A stretch of 64,000 bases of DNA. Source: Neobacillus sp. FSL H8-0543. GTDB taxonomy: Bacteria; Bacillota; Bacilli; Bacillales; Cytobacillaceae. The notes beneath the pieces were generated by a model. It made no database searches. It was not told the origin of the DNA and was given only the letters and a program-made list of their open reading frames with translations. The DNA is taken from contig NZ_CP151943.1 of assembly GCF_038592905.1 (NCBI RefSeq), forward strand, positions 2,110,501 to 2,174,500, in the 5' to 3' direction. Position numbers and translations under genes: made by a program. This document shows, in pieces, positions 43,368 to 52,058 of this stretch. How positions within the stretch are numbered: the stretch's first letter is position 1; every line of letters starts with the position of its first letter.

Positions 43368-44132
43368 TTAGTTAAAAGTGACATTTACGGTATAACCAAT
43401 ATTCTTAAAAAATTCCTTTAACACTTTTTCTGCATTTTTCTCTGCGATATCTAGTAAACCAATAGATTTGGCTTCTTGACGAACTTTCTCTTGTGCCTCA
43501 GCGACCTTCTCAATCCCCTCATCCATTTTAGCATCAGCACGGAAAAGCCCACCATTTTCATAGGTTAGTATTTTATCCGTCTGTACTGATGGTTCCTGGA
43601 TGAGCTTTGCATGAGGAAGGGTAATATCTATTTCTTTTGTTTCTTCATTAATAACCATGTCCTTCGAAGTAATCCCTTTCAAATCAACACCAGCAATAAC
43701 CGTCGCAGGTACAATGAATAGTAGTTCTCGCTTTGTTCCTGGTAGATTCTTAGCGATGTCTTTCCCAAAAATCTTATTATCCTCTACGTGTATAACCTCT
43801 TTCATATAAGCTTCAGCTGTTGCCAATGTGGCTAGCCCTTGAACACGTTCAACAAACGTGACAGACTCTTGTTTGAAGGTACTGCCCGAAAATAGCCTAA
43901 ATAATCCTGAAGTGATAACTAATAAAACAAGGATGGTCAAAATAATCTTCCATCGACCAGCTTTTAAGAAAGACTTAAATATTCCCTTCGGTGGAGATAC
44001 AGATCTTGAGTTATGATCTACCGCAATAGTTGCAGCACTTTGCTGTTGTGCTTCCTTTAATTCCATTAATAGTCTTTCTAGCTGTGCAATTTTTTCGTCT
44101 TTTTCTTCTATAATTTCTCTATTTGTATCCAT
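43368..44132 (-). CDS. DUF4230 domain membrane-anchored protein
   Basis: About 254 residues. A coiled coil covers 5-40 (EKDEKIAQLERLLMELKEAQ), one membrane segment lies near 68-85 (WKIILTILVLLVITSGL), and the outer DUF4230 domain follows to the end (VERVQGLATLATAEAYMKEV, then GVDLKGI, then LLDIAEKNAEKVLKEFF). GAGGTGG precedes the ATG at 44132. Function unknown; DUF4230 domains are extracytoplasmic in Gram-positives. Confidence 0.85.
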   Translation of the reverse strand: MDTNREIIEEKDEKIAQLERLLMELKEAQQQSAATIAVDHNSRSVSPPKGIFKSFLKAGRWKIILTILVLLVITSGLFRLFSGSTFKQESVTFVERVQGLATLATAEAYMKEVIHVEDNKIFGKDIAKNLPGTKRELLFIVPATVIAGVDLKGITSKDMVINEETKEIDITLPHAKLIQEPSVQTDKILTYENGGLFRADAKMDEGIEKVAEAQEKVRQEAKSIGLLDIAEKNAEKVLKEFFKNIGYTVNVTFN

Positions 44133-44141
44133 TTTTTCCAC

Positions 44142-44487
44142 CTCTCATTTTTACCATTACAATGCTTATCCTTTTAATCCACTAATCTATTATGTGAGAA
44201 ATTAGCTAACTAATAGCGCCACCTAAAGAAATTTTATACTAAAAAAATAATAATGTTCCAAGGAATCCCTATCTTCCTATTTCTACTTGCGAAATTAGTA
44301 AATTTAGAACCAGACCCTTTAATCTGATGCTCATAGAACATTGGGATTTTCACTGGAAGTTCTAGCACTTTGTACCAGATTTTCCAAGGGTGAAACTTAA
44401 TGGTGATACTAAGGAAACAGAGATATTATTTCCTCTATATAGTTGCGACTTCCATTTACTTAGTATCCCTTTCGAGGTTAGAGCACC
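44142..44487. other. Gene-free stretch, possibly decayed coding DNA
   Basis: On the minus strand one frame reads KFHPWKIWYKVLELP, then FYEHQIKGSGSKFTNFASRN without stops for about 45 codons, but no start or domain is recognised. It may be a continuation of the broken gene at 44488. Confidence 0.3.
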
Positions 44488-44715
44488 TTAAATCCATGTT
44501 TCATTTGCACCATTTCGCCCTTTGCATTGCTGACCCTCTTGTGTACAATCCTTATAACTGATCCAAAGGTCAACACCTTTCTCATTATCACCAGTTGCTT
44601 CTAAAGTAATGTAATCAACCTTTTCTTCCAGAACTTTGAGCAATTGATAAACACACCAGTTAATTTCATATCTATTTCTCTATTTATCAGCTCTTCCAGC
44701 TTTTTAGTATGGCAT
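44488..44715 (-). pseudogene. Decayed N-terminal nuclease-like domain (defence ATPase type)
   Basis: From an ATG at 44715 behind GAGGTGATT the frame reads, with two nonsense codons (TAA for CAA, TAG for CAG), RNRYEINWCVYQLLKVLEEK, then VDYITLEATGDNEKGVDLWI, then EGQQCKGRNG, and stops at 44488. Acidic residues followed by D-W and QxK fit a PD-(D/E)xK-like or Cap4-like nuclease domain, as seen at the N-terminus of Avs/STAND-type antiphage proteins. The ATPase part is gone. Confidence 0.45.
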
Positions 44716-45239
44716 TATAATCACCTCAGATTTATCAAATAATAGAAACCCAATTTCTTTGCAATACTTGTCATAAATTATATTCTTTATTCTGTTCTCA
44801 TAAATCGATGTTATGAAGATTTTGTTACTACAAATATTCGACAAATTTCTGTAAGAATCCTCCAAAAAAACATATTAAAAATAGCACCCATCACTGAGTG
44901 CTGTTTGTAAGTGCAAACTAGGAAGAATATCAAAATAATTTCTCTTCAACAATCTAGGTAATTCCAATAGAGCCTTAAAACTTATCGAACTACCAATCTA
45001 TTTTGTATCCACTAAAATTGTGTATCATAAACGCCTCACAGATGAGGTTAAAGCTGACCGGTGAGCTGACCCCAAAATTCAATATATAAAACATCAATTA
45101 AATAGGGAATATCTAATCTTTCAAAAAAAAAAATTTGTTGGCAATAAAAATTCAGTTGGGCTCTGACCCCATTATGGCCACTATTAAAGCTATAATTCAC
45201 ATAAGAATTCAATATTGCTAGATTGGAGAGACAGGAATC
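44716..45239. other. Gene-free stretch with short repeats
   Basis: No gene supported. GAGCTGACCCCAAAATTC (45064) recurs as TCTGACCCCATTATGG (45162); both resemble the fragment CTCACCCCAAAAAC near 48209. A weak hairpin AGCACCCATCACTGAGTGCT lies near 44883. Confidence 0.4.
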
Positions 45240-45274
45240 ATAAAATCTTTCCTTTATATAAGGAGAGATTTTAT
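45240..45274 (+). promoter_or_regulatory. Hairpin that holds the mini-ORF ribosome binding site
   Basis: ATAAAATCT (45240-45248) pairs with AGATTTTAT (45266-45274), and CCTT (45251) with AAGG (45260). AGGAG (45261) is in the stem and the right arm covers the start codon. Translation is probably low until the hairpin is opened. Confidence 0.6.
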
Positions 45275-45329
45275 GACTATAAAAGGTTTGAGAAACGATT
45301 TGCAGATTACCCTATCAATTGAGCTGTAA
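45273..45329 (+). CDS. 18-residue LSIEL peptide, copy C
   Basis: ATG at 45273, 7 bases after AGGAG. It reads MTIKGLRNDLQITLSIEL and then TAA. Identical in length to copies A and B and placed just before a repeat (R8). Amphipathic rather than signal-peptide-like. Not a known family. Confidence 0.5.
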   Translation: MTIKGLRNDLQITLSIEL

Positions 45330-45368
45330 CGCTAAACTCTATTTAAGATTTTCTAAAAGAACCGAACC

Positions 45369-45605
45369 TCTTTTCACATATTATTACAAAACTGCCTCTC
45401 GACAAACTTCTCACATCAAAAGTCACTCAAACCCCTCTATAACAACAAAAACAGCCAATCCAATCAAACGTTTAATTAGTAAGAATTCCACTAACTAATC
45501 GATTAATTAAATACAGTCAAAACCCTTTAGATAAACGAACACAGCATAGTTTGTTAGAAAAATTCTGTCGATGATAGGCCTCAGCCTTCGATAATGTTCT
45601 ACAAT
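45369..45605. repeat. 360-bp repeat, truncated copy R8
   Basis: The first two palindromes are present (AATCAAACGTTTAATTAG and TAATCGATTAATTA). The copy breaks off after GTCGATGATAGGCCTCAGCC, so the third site is lost. Confidence 0.8.
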
Positions 45606-45846
45606 TCTTAAAATAATCTATTCTATCTGTTCGAGGTTGCATTGTTTATTTTTACATATTTCCCATTTCTCTGAAATTACAAACTTTACATTAATTTCCT
45701 ATAGTATAATAGATACTGATTCTAGTTACTTTGTACTAAGAAGTTTTACAAATCCACTATGTTGTCAGGGGGGAATAGAATAGATTAATAAAAAAAATGG
45801 ACAAAGGTTACAAATTAATAAAAAACTAAAACCAGGTGGGATTTTT

Positions 45847-47805
45847 ATGTATTCGCAGAAACATAGTATTAATAGACTCTTAATTTTGACTCTCTTTTTA
45901 ATTGTTGTTTCACTTTTTACAGTTGTTTCAACAGCAGATGCCGCATCAAAATGGAATTTAGAAAATGGTAAATGGACGTATTCAATTGATGGAGTAAAAC
46001 AAAAAAATTGGGTTTATGACGGTTCTTGGTACTATTTGAACTCTAGAGGAGAAATGCAAACAGGCTGGCTCAAAGACGGTCGTTCTTGGTACTATTTAAG
46101 CTCTAAGGGAGCAATGCAAACGGGATGGGTCAAAAATGGTGGTTCTTGGTACTTTTTAGAGAAAAACGGAAGTATGAAAACAGGTTGGTTAAACAATGGC
46201 GGAAAGTGGTACTACCTAAACAGCAATGGAAGTATGAAAACTGGTTGGCTAGCTTCTGGTAGCCAATGGTACTATCTAGCTAGTAGTGGGAAAATGTTAG
46301 AAAATGAGTGGGTACTATCAAATGGTAAATGGTACTACATGAATGGTAACGGTACCATGAAAACAGGATGGCTAGTGTTAGGTGATAATTGGTATTTCCT
46401 TGATACATCTGGATCTATGGTATCAGGATGGAAGCAAATAAATCAAAAAGACTATTATTTCTATTACAGCGGCATAATGGCTGCAAATACTATGGTAGAA
46501 GGTTATAAATTGGGAAGTGACGGTGCCAGAATTACTGATACAACAAAACCGGTCTTTTCTGGTAATCTAAACGTAGTAATTCAAATGGGAGAAACTTTTA
46601 ATCCTTTTGAAGATATTTATGCCCATGATGATATGGACGGGGACCTAACCTTCCAGATTCAAATGACCGGTTTAGTTGATGTGAACAAATCGGGTGAATA
46701 TATTTTAACCTATTCGGTCAGTGATAAATCAAATAATACGTCCACGGTCAATAGGACAGTAACAGTTATTGATTCCATTGCCCCTGTCTTATCTGGTATC
46801 CAAGACAGTAAGATAAATTTTGGAGAGTTATTTAATCCGCTAGATGGAATTTCCGCGGTTGATAATAATGATGGGGACATTACAGCGAATATACAAGTTT
46901 CAGGCTCAGTTGATATAAATAAAGCAGGAGAATACTTTTTAACATATTCTATTTCCGATCAATCTGGTAATTCAAGTAGTGCCGAACGGACAGTAACTGT
47001 TATTGATCATATTTTACCTGTTATCTCTGGTGCTGAAGATATAACTGTTGGATTGAATAGACCTTTTGATATTCTTAACGGTGTCATAGCTATGGATAAT
47101 AATGACGGGGATATCACTTCTACCATTCAAACTAATGGAATTGTCGATATAAATACAGAAGGAGAATACAAAATTACTTATACCGTTTATGATGCTGCAG
47201 GAAATATGACTCAAATTGAACGAATCATTACGGTTAAGAAAATCAATGTTACTAGTGTCTCTATTTCGGCACCCAATTCAATGAAAACAGGAAAAAATGT
47301 TCAATTGTTGGCTTTAATTTCTCCAACAAATGCAACCAATCAACAAGCTGTTTGGCTAAGCTCAGATCCTAGTGTTGCTGTTATTAATGAGAGTGGTGTA
47401 TTAACTGCATTATCAGAAGGGATTGTTGAAATTACTGCAATCGTTGATAGTATCAGCACGTCCAAAACAATTACAGTTTCTGATCGTCCAAACCTACACT
47501 TGTATAAATCTACTTCTGTTTTAATTAATGGTTTATATAAGAGTTTAGGAATCACTTTAAATAACTATGAACAAACAGAAACTGTATCAATTAGCAAGGT
47601 AGAAATATTTCAAAATAACTCTCTTTTCTCATCTTATTCAGCTGAAACCCTTCAAAATTCAGGAATAAGTACGACAATAGCCCCTAACTCTAACTGGGGA
47701 GTTAGTTTCAACTTTGCGTTAGGAATTCGCGAAAACCAAAGCAAAATTGTAGTAACAGTCATTGCTCAGAACGGCAAGAGTTATCTATATTCTATAGATA
47801 TATAA
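45847..47805 (+). CDS. Secreted cell-wall-binding protein with Ig-like domains
   Basis: 652 residues. Signal peptide 1-33 (LLILTLFLIVVSLFTVV, cut after ADAA). Eight or so 20-residue choline-binding-type repeats (WYYLNSRGEMQTGWLKDG pattern) cover about 36-215. Three DUF5011-like Ig domains (GDITANIQVSGSVDINKAGE pattern) cover about 225-465, then a Big_2 domain (VSISAPNSMKTGKNVQLLAL) to about 545 and a beta-rich C-terminus. No LPXTG. It should bind the wall through the repeats. GGTGGG lies 6 bases before the ATG. Confidence 0.9.
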   Translation: MYSQKHSINRLLILTLFLIVVSLFTVVSTADAASKWNLENGKWTYSIDGVKQKNWVYDGSWYYLNSRGEMQTGWLKDGRSWYYLSSKGAMQTGWVKNGGSWYFLEKNGSMKTGWLNNGGKWYYLNSNGSMKTGWLASGSQWYYLASSGKMLENEWVLSNGKWYYMNGNGTMKTGWLVLGDNWYFLDTSGSMVSGWKQINQKDYYFYYSGIMAANTMVEGYKLGSDGARITDTTKPVFSGNLNVVIQMGETFNPFEDIYAHDDMDGDLTFQIQMTGLVDVNKSGEYILTYSVSDKSNNTSTVNRTVTVIDSIAPVLSGIQDSKINFGELFNPLDGISAVDNNDGDITANIQVSGSVDINKAGEYFLTYSISDQSGNSSSAERTVTVIDHILPVISGAEDITVGLNRPFDILNGVIAMDNNDGDITSTIQTNGIVDINTEGEYKITYTVYDAAGNMTQIERIITVKKINVTSVSISAPNSMKTGKNVQLLALISPTNATNQQAVWLSSDPSVAVINESGVLTALSEGIVEITAIVDSISTSKTITVSDRPNLHLYKSTSVLINGLYKSLGITLNNYEQTETVSISKVEIFQNNSLFSSYSAETLQNSGISTTIAPNSNWGVSFNFALGIRENQSKIVVTVIAQNGKSYLYSIDI

Positions 47806-47849
47806 ATAACTAGAGGGTTTCTCTTCATAAATAAATAGCGATTATAAAG

Positions 47850-47890
47850 AGAAGTCTTTCTCCTAATCATGGGGAAGGACTTCTTTTCCT
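47850..47890 (+). terminator. Terminator of the cell-wall protein gene
   Basis: AGAAGTC (47850-47856) pairs with GACTTCT (47878-47884), extended by TTC/GAA and CC/GG, followed by TTTCC. Confidence 0.75.
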
Positions 47891-48397
47891 TTCGGCAAGC
47901 GTTAGTCTTTTATACATAAATAGTCTAAACCTGTCCCTTCTATTCACCAACATACACCTCTATCACGTCACCAATAGCTCAATTGTCGAAGAGTTATTTT
48001 TCCTCTTTGTCAATTTTCTCCAATTTATTTTCCTGCAATTTGTTATCTTAAGAGACAGATAAATGAAAAGCATAGGTAGTGTTCACTACATCTCGCAATA
48101 TTACTAAATCTAAACTACTATCTGTAATTCAGACTATGAAGGTCACTAGATTCTACCTGGCACCTGGTTTTTACTTCACTGCGTTGAACTTCAGCTGAGG
48201 AGCGGGGACCTCACCCCAAAAACTACAATAAAGAGTATCATAGGGGAAAATTGAATTTGTTGGAGTTATGATAAAAATGGATTTCAGCTTTAGTTTGGAA
48301 TCTTTTATAAATTATATAAGTTTATTCGCTTTGCGAAGTATTTTAGTAGTATAATAGTTTTGATATTTCTACAAATATTTACAAAAAGGGGACAATC
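47891..48397. other. Gene-free stretch before the lipoprotein genes
   Basis: No gene supported. A REP-like tail CTGGCACCTGG lies near 48159 and GCGGGGACCTCACCCC near 48202. A -10-like TATAAT (48350) may belong to the promoter of the next gene. Confidence 0.4.
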
Positions 48398-49024
48398 ATG
48401 AAGAAATTAACCTACTTATTTATGGCGTTTTTATTAGCTTTCCTTGCAGCGTGTTCATCAACAGAAACAACTAGCAAAGAGGGAAAAGCTGAAACAAAGA
48501 AAGAAGAGAAAAAAGAGGAACAGGGTGTAGAGGTCGATAAAGGGCTGTTAAACGTGGAATTAACAATCCCTGCGTCTATGTTTGAAGGAGAGAATGTCGA
48601 TACAGTAATTTCTGAAGCAAAAGCAAAGGGTATTGCTGTTACTAAAAACGAAAATGGATCACTTACATACAAAATGTCTAAATCTCAACACAAGAAGATG
48701 ATGGAAGAGATGGAAAAGGGCATTAAGGAATCCCTAGAAGAGATGGTTAATGGTGAGGAATTTGTATCCCTTCAAGAGGTTACGTATAACAATTCTTTTT
48801 CAGAATTTACGGTTTTAGTTGATAAGGCGGCATACGAGAATAGCTTTGATGGATTTGCTTTACTGGGGTTAGGCATATCTGGAATGATGTATCAATACTA
48901 CAACGGAACAAATGCTGATGATGCAAAGGTTAAAATTATAACTAAAGACCAAGAAACACAAGAAGTCATTGGTGAAGTAGTATATCCGGACGATCTTGAG
49001 GAAACGGAAACAGAAGCAGAATAA
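48398..49024 (+). CDS. Lipoprotein of unknown function
   Basis: 208 residues. Signal peptide with lipobox LAACSS (Cys19), then a Lys/Glu-rich linker (20-45) and a globular domain (LNVELTIPASMFEGENVDTV, then KMSKSQHKKMMEEMEKGIKE). Acidic C-terminus. GGGGACA precedes the ATG. It is followed after 19 bases by a second lipoprotein gene, so they form an operon. Not assigned to a family. Confidence 0.85.
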   Translation: MKKLTYLFMAFLLAFLAACSSTETTSKEGKAETKKEEKKEEQGVEVDKGLLNVELTIPASMFEGENVDTVISEAKAKGIAVTKNENGSLTYKMSKSQHKKMMEEMEKGIKESLEEMVNGEEFVSLQEVTYNNSFSEFTVLVDKAAYENSFDGFALLGLGISGMMYQYYNGTNADDAKVKIITKDQETQEVIGEVVYPDDLEETETEAE

Positions 49025-49043
49025 TTTTGGGGGAATAGTTATT

Positions 49044-49688
49044 ATGAACGCAAAGAAAACTTTTGGTCTACTAATATTAGTACTACTGATTTCAATTCTA
49101 GGAGCTTGTCAGTCAACCAAAGAAGTGACTGTGAAAAGAAGTGATAATGTAAAAACAGAGGAAACAGAAAACGACAGTAAATCAACGGAAATCGAAGAAA
49201 AAGAAAAGGTCGAGTCTAAATTAGGATCTCGTTCTAATCCTGTTTTATTCCAACAAACAGCAACAGTCGAAGATAAATTACATAACAACGATGGTGATGA
49301 GTTTGCAATCAAATTCGATTTAACTGTTTCTGAGGTTATTCGTGGAGAAGAAGCTTTCAATCAATTAAAGACTATGAATGAATTTAATGAGGCAGCTCCT
49401 GAAGGTTATGAGTGGGTATTAGCAAAAACTAAAGTAAAATTTACTGAATCTGAGACACAAGATCTATCTTTTATGATTGATGGTATTATGAATTTTAATA
49501 TGGTAAGTGAAAGTGGAGATATTTATAGTGGTGATATCGTACCAACAACTGAACCAGACTTTAGTTTTGAATTATATGTAGGTAGTGAGCAAGAAGGTTA
49601 TATTGGGGAATTAGTGAAGACTGGCGAAAACGCCCAACTACGTTATCAAGATATGTTAGGTGAACACGTTTTCTTTAATCTACAATAA
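49044..49688 (+). CDS. DUF4352-like lipoprotein
   Basis: 214 residues. Lipobox LGACQS (Cys21). A charged linker to about 65, then a beta-sandwich (GSRSNPVLFQQTATVEDK, then FDLTVSEVIRGEEAF, then GYEWVLAKTKVKFTESETQD) typical of DUF4352/telomeric-repeat-like extracytoplasmic domains. The ATG at 49044 follows GGGGGAA; an upstream frame overlapping the first lipoprotein gene is not the start. Second gene of the pair. Confidence 0.85.
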   Translation: MNAKKTFGLLILVLLISILGACQSTKEVTVKRSDNVKTEETENDSKSTEIEEKEKVESKLGSRSNPVLFQQTATVEDKLHNNDGDEFAIKFDLTVSEVIRGEEAFNQLKTMNEFNEAAPEGYEWVLAKTKVKFTESETQDLSFMIDGIMNFNMVSESGDIYSGDIVPTTEPDFSFELYVGSEQEGYIGELVKTGENAQLRYQDMLGEHVFFNLQ

Positions 49689-49699
49689 AATACAATATT

Positions 49700-49742
49700 A
49701 AGAGGTGCGTCGATCCGAAAAGGATTAACGCACCTCTTTGTT
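49700..49742 (+). terminator. Rho-independent terminator
   Basis: AAGAGGTGCGT (49700-49710) pairs with ACGCACCTCTT (49728-49738), followed by TGTTG. The stem is strong, the T run short. Confidence 0.75.
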
Positions 49743-49793
49743 GAAAAGGATCGTCTTTCGACGGTCCTCTTAGTATTAGTAACGGATGGCTGT

Positions 49794-50057
49794 TTATCTA
49801 TTCAAAATGATTTCTGCTGCTCTTAAACGAAGTAGAGGTTCTTCACTGTCAAGATATTCTTTGACCACTTGCAGTGCTTTCTCTTCCAGGGAATCCGTTA
49901 GCTTTTTATCACCATTTATAACACTCAATATGATTTCATAATGCTAAGTTAAATCGGCAATTGTTCCAGGATAACGTATTGAACCTTTGAGTTCTTCTGG
50001 TAGCTCAGAGCGTAATAGTGGCTGTTTATTAAAGAACCATTTAACACCTCGTTTACT
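49794..50057 (-). pseudogene. Broken helical-repeat gene fragment
   Basis: The minus strand reads RGVKWFFNKQPLLRSELPEE, then LKGSIRYPGTIADLT, a TAG (49944-49946), then HYEIILSVINGDKKLTDSLE, then EYLDSEEPLLRLRAAEIILN and a stop at 49794. The end looks like an HEAT-type repeat, as in immunity or scaffold proteins. No start is left. Confidence 0.5.
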
Positions 50058-50281
50058 TTATAAAGTTACCTTTATCCTCATATATATTCCAGTCTTCTTA
50101 GACCTATGGACTCAAACTATTTACCATCCACTATCTTTATCTAAACTTATGCACATTATTTTAACAAGCTATACCCTCTCTTATTTATGTTACAGTCTTC
50201 ACAAAACAATCCTAGATTACTTCAAAGTTAAATTTGTAAATTATTTTTCCTCTTCTTAAAAATGTAAGCGCTTTAGAAGAT

Positions 50282-50330
50282 AAAAAAAAAACCAAGAGCT
50301 ACGGTGTGTTTGGAAAACATCGCTCTTGGC
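50282..50330 (-). terminator. Hairpin with minus-strand T run
   Basis: CCAAGAGC (50292-50299) pairs with GCTCTTGG (50322-50329); A10 before it reads as T10 on the minus strand. It may stop readthrough from the polysaccharide locus. Confidence 0.65.
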
Positions 50331-50407
50331 TAGACAAGTTGAGTAATTAACTCACAGATATTATATCCCTTTTCAACGATAATTCAATATTAAAGGAGTC
50401 GAAGTAG

Positions 50408-50808
50408 TTGATAATAGAAAAACACTATATTATAAATCAACATATGATGTACATGATTGGTCAGTATGATCGATTTGGAAAGTTTTGTACAAAAGTTACT
50501 GAAGTATTTGAGACGAAAATCGTTGATAAGTCACCTTTAGAAATTCTCGATGATAGCATAAAATGCATTGCTATGATAATAAATACTATATACAAAAAAC
50601 TACAGGAACAAATGCACTAAATATGATTCTTAACGATATTACTAGAAGTTTTGGGTCTTCAAATGAAACCCTAGATGAGTTCCACGAAGTCATAAGGAAA
50701 AGTCCAATAAAATCAAAAGATTGGGGTACGGGCGGAATTTTTTCTGGTCTTACTTCTAAATCAGGATTTAAAAAGGCAAAAGAGATCTTAATAAATGGTT
50801 TAAATTAA
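50408..50808 (+). pseudogene. Frameshifted ComK-like remnant with a foreign C-terminal half
   Basis: TTG start at 50408 behind AGGAG. It reads MMYMIGQYDRFGKFCTKV, then KSPLEILDDSIKCI, which aligns with FMMGEYDRYGRLCARI and LNDSLNCI of the ComK-family gene at 39353. One base appears lost near 50573; in the next frame it goes on YDNKYYIQKTTGTNALN and to the stop at 50808, but that part does not look like ComK. Either a rearranged pseudogene or two overlapping small genes. Confidence 0.6.
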
Positions 50809-50873
50809 ATGCAATTTAATTTATTCAATGGTGGTGCTTAGTACCAACCACAGATGCAAAAGTTGAAAATTAT

Positions 50874-50914
50874 AAAAAGACCATGCCAATCTATTTTATC
50901 AGCATGGTCCTTTT
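50874..50914 (-). terminator. Terminator after galE
   Basis: GACCATGC (50879-50886) pairs with GCATGGTC (50902-50909). The minus strand then reads TTTTTA, closing the polysaccharide operon. Confidence 0.8.
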
Positions 50915-50925
50915 GATATTAATAC

Positions 50926-51942
50926 TTAATTACTTCCATATCCATTCGGATTCTTCTTTTGCCATCTCCAAGAATCCCGACACATGTCTTCAATTCCTCT
51001 TTCAGCAGTCCAGCCTAGTTCGTTCTTAGCTTTTGACGCGTCTGCGTAACAAACTGCTACATCCCCGGGCCTTTTATCTACAATTTTATAAGGAACTTTC
51101 TTGCCAGATGCTTTTTCAAAGGCTAAAACAAGTTCTAATACACTATATCCTGTTCCTGTCCCTAGGTTGTAGGCTTCTACACCCTTAGATGACATTACCT
51201 TCTCTAGTGCCTTTAAATGCCCTTTAGCAAGGTCTACTACATGGATATAATCTCTTACTCCTGTTCCGTCAACGGTTGAGTAATCATTACCAAACACTTG
51301 TAGTTCTTTTAATTTCCCTACAGCTACCTGTGTAATATAAGGCATTAGGTTGTTAGGGATGCCGTTAGGATCCTCGCCTATCTTGCCACTTTCATGTGCT
51401 CCTATTGGATTGAAATATCTCAATAGGGCAATGCTCCAATTGTCATCCGCTACATATAAGTCTCTTAAAATTTCCTCTATCATCAATTTTGTTCGACCAT
51501 ATGGATTGGTTGCACTTAGTGGGAAGTCTTCAGAAATTGGTACTCTTTCAGGCATACCATATACTGTTGCAGATGAACTGAATACAAGATTTTGAACACC
51601 ATGCTGCTTCATTACATCACATAAAATCATTGTTCCTGTAATATTATTATGATAATAATGCAGTGGAATCGATATAGATTCACCAACAGCTTTTAATCCT
51701 GCAAAATGGATCACTGCATCAATCTCGTTGTTTAAAAAAACATCCTCAAGACCCTTTCGATCTAGCAAATCCACTTCATAAAACTTAAAGTCTTTCTCTG
51801 TAATCTCTTTAACTCTTTTTAATGATTCTGGTTTACTATTTGAAAAGTTATCTAGAATGATAATTTCATAATCGGATTTTAGCAGCTCTATACAAGTATG
51901 ACTACCGATATATCCAGCGCCGCCTGTTACTAATATAGCCAT
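50926..51942 (-). CDS. galE: UDP-glucose 4-epimerase
   Basis: About 338 residues, extended SDR. The first residues hold the NAD-binding [18 protein letters not shown] and YGRTK (Tyr/Lys active site) lie near 122-150; [11 protein letters not shown] and the typical GalE C-terminus follow. A TTG at 51948 is an alternative start with closer AGGAG spacing. It interconverts UDP-Glc and UDP-Gal (or the GlcNAc forms). Last gene of the minus-strand locus. Confidence 0.92.
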   Translation of the reverse strand: MAILVTGGAGYIGSHTCIELLKSDYEIIILDNFSNSKPESLKRVKEITEKDFKFYEVDLLDRKGLEDVFLNNEIDAVIHFAGLKAVGESISIPLHYYHNNITGTMILCDVMKQHGVQNLVFSSSATVYGMPERVPISEDFPLSATNPYGRTKLMIEEILRDLYVADDNWSIALLRYFNPIGAHESGKIGEDPNGIPNNLMPYITQVAVGKLKELQVFGNDYSTVDGTGVRDYIHVVDLAKGHLKALEKVMSSKGVEAYNLGTGTGYSVLELVLAFEKASGKKVPYKIVDKRPGDVAVCYADASKAKNELGWTAERGIEDMCRDSWRWQKKNPNGYGSN

Positions 51943-52058
51943 TTGCAAGGAACACTCCTAACTAATTCATATTTTTTACTTCCTTATATAGAGAAGAAAT
52001 AAACACCATAAAAATAAGGATTAGCGTAGAACAAGATTTTTCGGGCGGGGCACTCAAT

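Noticed and set aside
12301..45605. CRISPR array
   Set aside because: The repeats are about 360 bp, kilobases apart, with genes between them; no short repeat/spacer pattern.
49987..50259. 90-codon plus-strand frame
   Set aside because: It lies opposite the broken minus-strand gene and has no ribosome binding site.
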